A stretch of 5,652 bases of DNA, taken from Micrococcaceae bacterium UBA3381. Its GTDB lineage: Bacteria; Actinomycetota; Actinomycetes; Actinomycetales; Micrococcaceae. Shown one piece after another: positions 1 through 5,652 of the stretch (its first letter is position 1; each line of letters begins with the position of its first letter). A program made the translations under genes and the position numbers. The stretch lies in assembly GCA_002358975.1 (NCBI GenBank), contig DEPX01000206.1, positions 614-6,265 on the forward strand. The letters run 5' to 3'. The notes below the pieces were generated by a model. It saw only the letters and a program-made list of their open reading frames with translations, did not search any database and had not been told where the DNA came from.

Positions 1-2823
1 AACTTGGAGATGGAGTACGGTTCAGATGTATTTCGGGCAGCCTCACAAGCCGATACACTGCTAAATTCCATCGAAGAGCAACTACCTGAAGGCACAACTA
101 CTACGACTTTATCGGGTGGATCAGCAGATATCCCCGCCATGGTAGTAACTATGAGTTCTGATCTCTCCCCTGGTGAGTTAGATGCCCGCTTCGAGCAAGC
201 AGCACGTTCTGATATTGAAAACATACCTGGGGTTGCCCGAGTCCAATTGTTTGGGACAGCCGAAGAAATCGTGCGAATAAACCCCGACGACGATGCACTG
301 GCCCAACGGGATATGGATCGTTCCACCATTACCGATGCCCTAGATGATGCGGGTGTGGTATTACCCGGTGGCAATGTCACCGATGGCAATGAAAGCCTAG
401 ACATATCAATCGGTAAGGCCTTCGATAACGTCGATGATCTGGCCGCCACTCTATTGCCCGTTGAGGAAGGTACATCAGTACCATTATCCGATGTTGCTGA
501 CATCGAACAAACTCAAGCCGAAGCCGAATCGGTATCCCGGACCAATGGCAAAGACGCTATCACCCTGTTGATTTTGCCGGCTAATGACGCAAACTATATT
601 GAGCTTTCCGAACAGGTCCTGGACCAAATGGATGACGCCGCCGCCCAAATGGGTTCGGGCACAGAATTTAATGTGGTGTTTGATCAAGCCGAATTTATTG
701 AAGATGCCATAGCCGGGCTTGCCACAGAGGGTATGTGGGGTCTGATACTAGCGGTGCTGGTAATTTTCGTCTTCCTACTGTCGATACGCCCCACCATCAT
801 CACCGGTATCACGATTCCATTATCGGTACTTTTCGCCTTTGTTGGCATGTTAGCTACCGGAACCACTGTGAACATGATGTCACTGGCCGGGTTAATGATC
901 ACCATCGGGCGCATGGTGGACGACTCGATTGTTGTCATTGAAAATATCATGCGACATTTACGGCAAGCCCCCAAGACCGAATCGAAGGCTAAAACTATTA
1001 CCCGGGCTACAGGTGAGGTTTCATCGGCGGTCATTTCGTCGACCTTGGTCACGGTCATGGTATTTGTGCCTATCCTGTTAGTTGAAGGCATGGCCGGAGA
1101 ACTTTTCCGGCCGTTTGCGCTAACCGTGGTCCTAGCCATGATTGGTTCAACACTGGTGGCCCTAACTATCGTGCCGGTGTTGGCATACTGGTTTATGCGA
1201 AATAAGCGCATCCCTGGGGACCAGCCAGCACCATTGGCTGACACAGATATTCGTGTCACTACAAACTGGCTGGCTCGGATTTACCGTCCCGTTATTACTT
1301 GGACTATCAAGTCCCGCACCTCCCGTTGGGTCACTACTTTTATGGCGTTGGCTGTGTTTGTCGGTTCAATCCTGCTGGTGCCAGCGCTAAAAGTAAATCT
1401 GCTGGGCGATACTGGGATGAATATGCACGCGGTAACATATACCGCCCCGCAAGGCTCCTCACTACAGCGCACTTCTGAATTGTCACGTGAAATTGAATCC
1501 GAGTTAGCCCAACTTGAACACGTTGATACTGTCCAAGCCGATATCGGTGGGCAAGCCATGATGGGCATGGGCTCGGATCAAGCATCCTTTACCCTTATTA
1601 CCGATCCCAACGCTGATCAGGCAGCCATTGAAAATACAATCCAAAGCAGCCTGGACGCCTGGTTTGCGGAGCACCCCGATGCCGGAGAATTCCATGTCGA
1701 AGCCGGTGATGGCATGATGAGTTCAGATACCGTAGATGTCCAACTCGATGCGCTCGACGAAGAGGACCTCGGTGAAGCCAACAATGCGCTTACCACCGGC
1801 TTTGAAGACCTTGACGACGTTGCCCGCGTGGAATCAGATTTCGAAGCCGCTCAACCCTCACTGCAGATTAGGCCGCGAGAAGAAGAAATCGCCCAGTACG
1901 GTATGACCGTTCCTGAAGCAATGGCAATGATTGCCTCACATACGACCGATTTTCCCATCGCCAAGGTCACCATAGACGATAACGAACTCAATGTTCACAT
2001 GGATGCGGCCTCCGCTGTCGACACGGTAAAAGACATTGAAGAGCTCGATCTTTTCGGTATTCCGCTGACCGATATTGCTGAAGTGAATCGAGTGAATATT
2101 GCCCCATCGATCACCACGCTCAATTCAATTCGCACAGTAACGATTTCTGTCACACCAGAATCCACGGATAATGTCGGCGCCACCACTGCTGCGCTAACCG
2201 ATGCCATTGATAATGCTAACCTGCCCGATGGTGTGCAAACCGACCTTGCAGGGGTTGCCGAAGAGATCGATACCACATTTCAACAGTTAGCGCTCGCTAT
2301 GGGAGCGGCTATCTTATTGATCTATGTGATATTAGTCTGGCTATTAAAATCGTTGGTGCAACCGCTAGTCCTATTAGTAGCCATACCCTTTGGCGCCACC
2401 GGGGTGATCTTGGCACTATTGCTCACAGGCACTCCCCTAGGTGCTACTACGTTAGTCGGTATGCTGATGCTGATAGGCATCGTGGTGACCAACTCGATCG
2501 TGCTAATGGATTTAATCAACCAATATCGCCGACGCCATACGAATTTAGACAAAGCTATTATCGCCGGAGCACAGAACCGCATTCGTCCAATTATCATGAC
2601 CGCAGCTGCGACCATCGGTGCCATGATCCCGCCAGCTTTAGGACTGTCTGGGCAGTCTAGTTTTGTCTCGGCACCTATGTCTGTTGCTGTCATCGGTGGT
2701 CTTATAGCGTCTACGCTGATTACGTTGATTATTGTGCCTGTGCTATACCGCATGACAGAGGGCACAGCCGAGAATCTCAGCGCGCGCCAGGCGCGTCGCG
2801 AACAAGACGCGTTGAGTGTCTAG
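1..2823 (+). CDS. RND-family multidrug/solute efflux permease, SwrC/AcrB-like (5' partial)
   Basis: This is an inner-membrane, proton-driven exporter of the HAE1/AcrB superfamily. The frame is already open at base 1 and ends with TAG at 2821-2823, so the start is outside the window; TTG at 4 and ATG at 10 are internal codons. Numbering from the codon at position 4, residues 1 to about 240 are the rest of the first porter (PN/PC) domain. Helices TM2-TM6 lie at roughly 244-398, TM7 at 441-463, the second porter domain at about 464-760, and TM8-TM12 at about 763-916. TM4 carries the proton-relay pair Asp306-Asp307 in GRMVDDSIVVIEN, matching Asp407/Asp408 of AcrB, so about 100 N-terminal residues including TM1 are missing. 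TM10 reads GIVVTNSIVLMD: the AcrB Lys940 position is Thr829, as I recall for SwrC-type pumps of Gram-positive bacteria. No membrane-fusion partner is visible. Substrate is unknown. The family call is very secure; the SwrC subgroup is inference. Confidence 0.95.
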   Translation, partial: NLEMEYGSDVFRAASQADTLLNSIEEQLPEGTTTTTLSGGSADIPAMVVTMSSDLSPGELDARFEQAARSDIENIPGVARVQLFGTAEEIVRINPDDDALAQRDMDRSTITDALDDAGVVLPGGNVTDGNESLDISIGKAFDNVDDLAATLLPVEEGTSVPLSDVADIEQTQAEAESVSRTNGKDAITLLILPANDANYIELSEQVLDQMDDAAAQMGSGTEFNVVFDQAEFIEDAIAGLATEGMWGLILAVLVIFVFLLSIRPTIITGITIPLSVLFAFVGMLATGTTVNMMSLAGLMITIGRMVDDSIVVIENIMRHLRQAPKTESKAKTITRATGEVSSAVISSTLVTVMVFVPILLVEGMAGELFRPFALTVVLAMIGSTLVALTIVPVLAYWFMRNKRIPGDQPAPLADTDIRVTTNWLARIYRPVITWTIKSRTSRWVTTFMALAVFVGSILLVPALKVNLLGDTGMNMHAVTYTAPQGSSLQRTSELSREIESELAQLEHVDTVQADIGGQAMMGMGSDQASFTLITDPNADQAAIENTIQSSLDAWFAEHPDAGEFHVEAGDGMMSSDTVDVQLDALDEEDLGEANNALTTGFEDLDDVARVESDFEAAQPSLQIRPREEEIAQYGMTVPEAMAMIASHTTDFPIAKVTIDDNELNVHMDAASAVDTVKDIEELDLFGIPLTDIAEVNRVNIAPSITTLNSIRTVTISVTPESTDNVGATTAALTDAIDNANLPDGVQTDLAGVAEEIDTTFQQLALAMGAAILLIYVILVWLLKSLVQPLVLLVAIPFGATGVILALLLTGTPLGATTLVGMLMLIGIVVTNSIVLMDLINQYRRRHTNLDKAIIAGAQNRIRPIIMTAAATIGAMIPPALGLSGQSSFVSAPMSVAVIGGLIASTLITLIIVPVLYRMTEGTAENLSARQARREQDALSV

Positions 2824-2851
2824 AATCATTCAGCGCAAAGCCCACAAAGAC

Positions 2852-2857
2852 TATTAT
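2852..2857 (+). promoter_or_regulatory. Possible -10 element upstream of the DUF2342 gene
   Basis: TATTAT matches the sigma-70-type -10 consensus TATAAT at five of six positions and lies in the 66-bp gap after the RND stop codon, about 32 bp before ATG 2890. No good -35 hexamer sits 16-18 bp upstream. The gene could equally be read through from the RND gene, since no clear terminator separates them. Confidence 0.27.
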
Positions 2858-2881
2858 TTCAACCAGTCACTACAGTAGCGT

Positions 2882-2885
2882 GGAG
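2882..2885 (+). promoter_or_regulatory. Ribosome binding site for the DUF2342 gene
   Basis: GGAG stands four bases before ATG 2890. It supports that ATG as the start. The encoded N-terminus fits the short, poorly conserved leader usual before the conserved PVNWDLAKQTAR stretch of this family. Confidence 0.6.
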
Positions 2886-2889
2886 AAAT

Positions 2890-4263
2890 ATGAGTAATAC
2901 AGGTCCAACTAACGGCGACGACCACGATCCAATGTCCGAAATGTTTCGGAAAATGTTTGGCGAAAACGCACCAGATCCAGAAGAAATTCAACGCGCCATG
3001 AACCAATTCGGCGCTTCTGGTATGCCTTTCGATCCATCCATGATGGATCCGCAGATGATGCAAAATATCATGCAACAGTTTCAATCCATGATGCAAAGCT
3101 CCGGCGATGCTCCGGTGAATTGGGATCTCGCAAAACAAACGGCACGTCAGACCGTGACAGGTCAAGACCCTTCCGTGGGCACTTTTTCAGCCAAAGAAAT
3201 CGAAGATGCGTTGCGCCTGGCTGATTCTTGGCTGGACAATACCACAACCTTAGAGGCAGCCAATGTGCCGGTAGTAGCGTGGTCGAGGGCCGAGTGGGTC
3301 GAATCTACTATGGATAACTGGCGTGAGATGACTGATCCAGTTGCAACCTCCCTATCGGAGGCTCTTACACGGGCCATTACTGAGCAGCTTCCTGGCCAAA
3401 TGCCCGAAGAATTACAAGGTGCTTTCGGCAATATGCAACCGATGATGAAAAACCTGGGTGGTTCTATGTTTGGACTGCAATTAGGCCATGCCATCGGCGA
3501 ACTTGCCCAAGAAGTACTATCTGGTACTGACACCGGCTTCCCCATCGCTGGCCAGCGAATGGCGATGCTACCGGTCAATATTGAAGAATTTGGTGACGGG
3601 ATCTCAGTTGCCCCCGATCAAGTGCGTATCTACCTGGCTCTTCGCGAAGCGGCTCGCATGCGACTATTTGCTAATTCACCGTGGCTGGCCCGTGATCTGA
3701 CCGCCATGGTGCAGCAGTACGCTGCAGGGATCAGTATTGATGTCTCGGCTATTGAAGACGCTGTACAAAATCTGGACCCAGCCGATCCAGAGTCTATGAA
3801 CGAAATGTTCTCCGGCTCGATGTTCATTCCAGAACCCGAAGGCGCACAGAAAGCCGCGATTGAACAGCTCGAGACGCTTCTGGCACTGATCGAAGGCTGG
3901 GTAGATCTCGTCGTCACTGAAGCAGCTAAACCCTTGGAGTCGGCATCAGCGTTACGAGAAATGATTAACCGGCGTCGTGCCGCAGGTGGCCCCGCAGAAC
4001 ATGCTTTTGGTTCGCTGGTTGGTCTTGACTTGCGTCCACGTCGGCTCCACGATGCCACTCAACTATGGTCCACGATCCATGAGTCCGAAGGTGTCGAATA
4101 TCGCGATGCAATCTGGGAATCCCAGTTGCGGTTGCCAACGAGCGAAGATCTCGATGATCCGGAAGGCTACGTCAAGCGACAGGCTTCTGCAGATGAGCAA
4201 TCGGCGAGCCTTGATGAAGACCTGAAGAAGCTCTTAGAAGGCGGATTCGACGAAGAGAACTAA
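2890..4263 (+). CDS. DUF2342 / zincin-like family protein (TIGR03624-type putative hydrolase)
   Basis: This is a 457-residue soluble protein with no signal peptide or membrane helix, so probably cytoplasmic. Its function is not established. Features I recognise from the actinobacterial TIGR03624/DUF2342 family are PVNWDLAKQTAR (about residues 75-86), GHAIGELAQEVL (199-210) followed by SGTDTGFPI, LIEGWVDLVV (333-342), GGPAEHAFGSLVGLDLRPRR (a late conserved block) and a C-terminal DLDDPEGYVKR segment. The family was named zincin-like because sister members carry metallopeptidase motifs. Here no HExxH is present, and the helix that in sister proteins reads approximately EGHAD has Glu335-Gly-Trp337, so a zinc-peptidase activity is doubtful. 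Residues 1-70 are low in complexity and hold 13 methionines. It lies 66 bp after the RND stop codon and converges on the YgjP-like gene, with overlapping stop codons. Family membership is secure; enzymatic role is open. Confidence 0.92.
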   Translation: MSNTGPTNGDDHDPMSEMFRKMFGENAPDPEEIQRAMNQFGASGMPFDPSMMDPQMMQNIMQQFQSMMQSSGDAPVNWDLAKQTARQTVTGQDPSVGTFSAKEIEDALRLADSWLDNTTTLEAANVPVVAWSRAEWVESTMDNWREMTDPVATSLSEALTRAITEQLPGQMPEELQGAFGNMQPMMKNLGGSMFGLQLGHAIGELAQEVLSGTDTGFPIAGQRMAMLPVNIEEFGDGISVAPDQVRIYLALREAARMRLFANSPWLARDLTAMVQQYAAGISIDVSAIEDAVQNLDPADPESMNEMFSGSMFIPEPEGAQKAAIEQLETLLALIEGWVDLVVTEAAKPLESASALREMINRRRAAGGPAEHAFGSLVGLDLRPRRLHDATQLWSTIHESEGVEYRDAIWESQLRLPTSEDLDDPEGYVKRQASADEQSASLDEDLKKLLEGGFDEEN

Positions 4264-4883
4264 TCACAAGCATCAGGGAATATTTTGTCTTGGTCACGCT
4301 GCTGGGCAAAGCTGACTCCATCTAAAAAGGCGTCAGCTTCCGCCATCCGCGGGTAGCGACCCGAAAACTCCTGAAACTGTCGCCCATGCCCACCATATTT
4401 TAGGTGGGCCATTTCATGTATGAGCACCCCATCGATCACCCACTGCGGCATCCCCTGGAGCATAGTAGAAATACGGATTGCGCCAGTCGTTGACGTGCAG
4501 GACCCCCACAAGGTAGTTTGACGATCCGACCAAACAACCGACCTCGGAGAAACCTCGTTATTAAGCCATATGCGTGCCAGATGAAGTGCGCGGTCATGTA
4601 ATTCGGGGTTGGTATGAAATTGTTGGGCTTGGCGTTGTTTCGTTTTGATCTTTGCAATCAAGCTGCGAGCCGACTCGATGATTTCAGCATCTGTCATTAT
4701 GACGGGAACCGACAGTTGGATCATTCCGTTACGTACCGATGCAGAGACGGTCTTTTTACGACGTGCCGAACTAATGAGGCGAACCTGCTCGCCATCAATC
4801 TGCACAACTGACGCAATACGCCCGCCGGAGAGGCGTTCAGTATCTTCGCGAATTAACCTTGAAATAGTATCCATGTCCTTCAT
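4260..4883 (-). CDS. YgjP-like (DUF45/WLM) zinc metallopeptidase, M48-type annotation
   Basis: This is a small cytoplasmic zinc-dependent peptidase of the YgjP/SprT-like group. With ATG at 4883 it has 207 residues. The conserved core starts near ARRKKTVSASV (residues 40-50). It is followed by LWGSC at 125-129 and by the metal site HEMAHLKYGGHGRQF, coded at 4418 and downward. His156 and His160 are zinc ligands, Glu157 is the catalytic base, and His166 is the third ligand. This fits the HExxHxxxxxHxxxF pattern of YgjP, so the site is intact. The start is uncertain: GTG 4949 gives 229 residues, ATG 4874 gives 204 and GTG 4805 about 181, which is closer to the size I recall for relatives. None has a strong ribosome binding site. 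I prefer 4883 because a candidate promoter overlaps the 4949 start. The TAG stop overlaps the TAA of the facing gene. The upstream region is shared with the divergent E1-like gene. Substrates are unknown. Confidence 0.9.
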   Translation of the reverse strand: MKDMDTISRLIREDTERLSGGRIASVVQIDGEQVRLISSARRKKTVSASVRNGMIQLSVPVIMTDAEIIESARSLIAKIKTKQRQAQQFHTNPELHDRALHLARIWLNNEVSPRSVVWSDRQTTLWGSCTSTTGAIRISTMLQGMPQWVIDGVLIHEMAHLKYGGHGRQFQEFSGRYPRMAEADAFLDGVSFAQQRDQDKIFPDACD

Positions 4884-4897
4884 GCTGACCCAACAGA

Positions 4898-4903
4898 TAT
4901 AAT
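4898..4903 (+). promoter_or_regulatory. Possible -10 element for the E1-like gene
   Basis: A perfect TATAAT occurs on the plus strand in the divergent region, about 125 bp before ATG 5028. No recognisable -35 hexamer precedes it at 16-18 bp, and the leader would be long, so the assignment is weak. GATAAT at 4931-4936 is an alternative, also without a -35. Confidence 0.25.
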
Positions 4904-4926
4904 CGAGGACTCGTACTGCCTGATCC

Positions 4927-4935
4927 TGTGGATAA
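4927..4935 (-). promoter_or_regulatory. DnaA box (perfect consensus match)
   Basis: The plus strand reads TGTGGATAA, the exact complement of the DnaA box TTATCCACA. By simple arithmetic a given 9-mer is expected about 0.04 times on both strands of a window this size, so this one is unlikely but not impossible by chance. It lies in the divergent control region and overlaps the predicted -10/+1 part of the peptidase promoter. Binding is inferred from sequence only. Confidence 0.5.
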
Positions 4936-4963
4936 TGTACCTGGTGCACTGCGATTGTGGAAA
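4934..4963 (-). promoter_or_regulatory. Candidate promoter for the YgjP-like peptidase gene
   Basis: On the minus strand TTTCCA (4963-4958, four of six to TTGACA) and TACATT (4939-4934, four of six to TATAAT) are separated by 18 bp. Transcription would begin near 4927, downstream of GTG 4949 and about 44 bases before ATG 4883, which favours the shorter protein. Both hexamers overlap DnaA-box-like sequences. Confidence 0.3.
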
Positions 4964-4964
4964 A
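4956..4964 (-). promoter_or_regulatory. Second DnaA-box-like site (one mismatch)
   Basis: The plus strand reads TGTGGAAAA, so the minus strand is TTTTCCACA, one base away from TTATCCACA. It has the same orientation as the perfect box and starts 29 bp from it, with 20 bp between the two. It overlaps the candidate -35 of the peptidase promoter. Taken alone it would be weak evidence; paired with the perfect box it is more convincing. Confidence 0.38.
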
Positions 4965-5017
4965 CTCTGAACGCTGTCAGCCACAGTAGCCCATCATGGG
5001 AACACCTTGAACGACAC

Positions 5018-5022
5018 AGGAG
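5018..5022 (+). promoter_or_regulatory. Ribosome binding site for the E1-like gene
   Basis: AGGAG lies five bases before ATG 5028, a near-ideal spacing. It decides the start in favour of 5028 over the in-frame GTG at 5022, which overlaps the motif itself, and the TTG at 5007, which precedes it. Confidence 0.75.
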
Positions 5023-5027
5023 TGACC

Positions 5028-5652
5028 ATGCAAATCAATCCGGGACTATCCATTACTCCGCTTGGACCCAACCATCTGCAAATTGGTTCCGGGTACCGAG
5101 CCTTGGAACTCACCGGCATTTCTGAACCTATCCGAACCTACCTTGGTCACTTGCGTAATGGCATCCCCGACGGGCAAGAACGCCAGATCGCAGAACAATG
5201 CCAGGTGACCAAACCGGATTTTGAGGTGATGATGACCAAGCTAGCTCCGTTATTGGTCTCAACCCCCTTTGAAACCAGCTTCGTCAAGACTACAGATCAG
5301 GAGCATCGCGGTAGCCTAGCCCGGTTGAGCTGTGTAACACCGCTGTTTGACTACGGTAGATTGCGTGGCCTGGCCCCGCATAACCATAATCAGTTTCAGA
5401 CCCAACGATATGCTGGGGCATTACAGATTTTTGGGCTCGGTAGAACTGGCACCGCACTGACTAAGATTTTGTTGGAATCTGGAGTAGGGCACGTTAACGT
5501 TTGGGACTCTACTCGCGTGGCAGCAACCGACCTTGGGACGGGGCTACAGGAGCAAGATATCGGCCAGGTGCGTTCGCTAGCAGTTGCTAGGGCACTTAAT
5601 CCCGTAGACCAGCGCCCCAAAATTCATCCCACCGGTTGGCTCAAGCAACCGG
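5028..5652 (+). CDS. E1-like ThiF/HesA/MoeB-family protein with RRE-like N-terminus (3' partial)
   Basis: The frame is open from ATG 5028 to the window edge, 208 codons with no stop, so the C-terminal part is missing. Residues 1 to about 80 look like a short beta-strand segment followed by helices (SITPLGPNHLQIGSGYRALE, then YLGHLRNGIP and a stretch ending LAPLL). This resembles the PqqD/RRE-type winged helix found before some actinobacterial ThiF domains. From about residue 130 a Rossmann fold begins: LQIFGLGRTGTAL holds GxGxxG at 136-141, then SGVGHVNVWDSTRV puts the ribose-binding Asp at 160, and DIGQVR...ARALNP matches the end of the nucleotide site. E1-like proteins adenylate a protein or peptide C-terminus in thiamine, molybdopterin, ubiquitin-like and RiPP pathways. 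Which applies here is unknown. Aligned by eye to MoeB, the active-site Arg73 position is Thr171 and Lys86 is Arg182. The catalytic cysteine and zinc-binding region, if present, lie beyond the window. The gene is divergent from the YgjP-like gene. Confidence 0.85.
   Translation, partial: MQINPGLSITPLGPNHLQIGSGYRALELTGISEPIRTYLGHLRNGIPDGQERQIAEQCQVTKPDFEVMMTKLAPLLVSTPFETSFVKTTDQEHRGSLARLSCVTPLFDYGRLRGLAPHNHNQFQTQRYAGALQIFGLGRTGTALTKILLESGVGHVNVWDSTRVAATDLGTGLQEQDIGQVRSLAVARALNPVDQRPKIHPTGWLKQP

Noticed and set aside
684..1259. A 191-codon minus-strand reading frame inside the RND gene
   Set aside because: It is entirely antisense to conserved transmembrane coding sequence, its product resembles no family I know, and it has the odd Ser/Thr/Met composition typical of a shadow frame.
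2322..2765. A 147-codon minus-strand reading frame opposite the last RND helices
   Set aside because: It is the complement of the hydrophobic TM8-TM12 coding region with no independent start signal or recognisable domain.
2798..2840. An intrinsic terminator after the RND gene
   Set aside because: The nearest hairpin (2792-2811) is inside the coding region and is not followed by a run of T, so termination is not supported well enough to list as a feature.
3630..4058. Minus-strand frames of about 140 codons opposite the DUF2342 gene
   Set aside because: The plus-strand protein is clearly conserved across the whole stretch; the antisense products have no known motifs.
4884..5027. A chromosomal replication origin suggested by the DnaA boxes
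   Set aside because: Only two boxes are present, there is no AT-rich unwinding stretch, and none of the usual neighbours (dnaA, dnaN, rpmH, parAB) appears.
4928..5125. A 65-codon plus-strand frame across the divergent region and the start of the E1-like gene
   Set aside because: It is out of frame with the E1-like protein, has no ribosome binding site and no recognisable sequence; the frame from ATG 5028 has both.
5396..5620. A 74-codon minus-strand frame near the right end
   Set aside because: It lies opposite the GxGxxG-containing Rossmann segment of the E1-like gene and is best explained as its shadow.

Overview
The window looks like a chromosomal piece of an actinobacterium (Actinomycetota) with fairly balanced base composition by eye, not the very GC-rich type. 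The main reason is the protein set. It holds a TIGR03624-type DUF2342/zincin-like protein, which is largely actinobacterial, next to a YgjP-like metallopeptidase and an E1-like (ThiF/HesA) protein. From memory, a comparable group sits near the Rv3195/Rv3196 region of mycobacteria and in Micrococcales, but I could not check this. Genus cannot be read from the sequence. I see no insertion sequence, CRISPR array, rRNA, tRNA or long repeat.

Layout. Positions 1-2823 (+) hold the 3' nine tenths of a large RND-superfamily efflux permease of the SwrC/AcrB (HAE1) kind; its start and first membrane helix lie before the window. After a 66-bp gap, 2890-4263 (+) encodes the 457-residue DUF2342 protein. 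It is followed tail to tail by a YgjP-like zinc peptidase at 4260-4883 (-); the two stop codons share bases (4-bp overlap). A divergent control region (about 4884-5027) then separates the peptidase from an E1-like gene that starts at ATG 5028 and runs off the right edge, with 208 codons visible. This last gene has no stop codon in the window and is easy to miss, but its GxGxxG nucleotide-binding motif is clear.

How the genes may work together. The RND pump is probably functionally separate. The other three form a plausible neighbourhood: a zincin-fold protein that seems to have lost its metal motif, an intact small zinc peptidase, and an E1-like Rossmann protein preceded by a domain resembling a RiPP recognition element (RRE). 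E1-like enzymes adenylate protein or peptide C-termini, so a peptide- or protein-modifying system with attached proteolysis is an attractive but unproven idea. No ubiquitin-like or precursor peptide gene is visible here.

The most unusual DNA signal is in the divergent region: a perfect DnaA box (TTATCCACA on the minus strand) and a one-mismatch copy 29 bp away. Both overlap a candidate minus-strand promoter for the peptidase gene.
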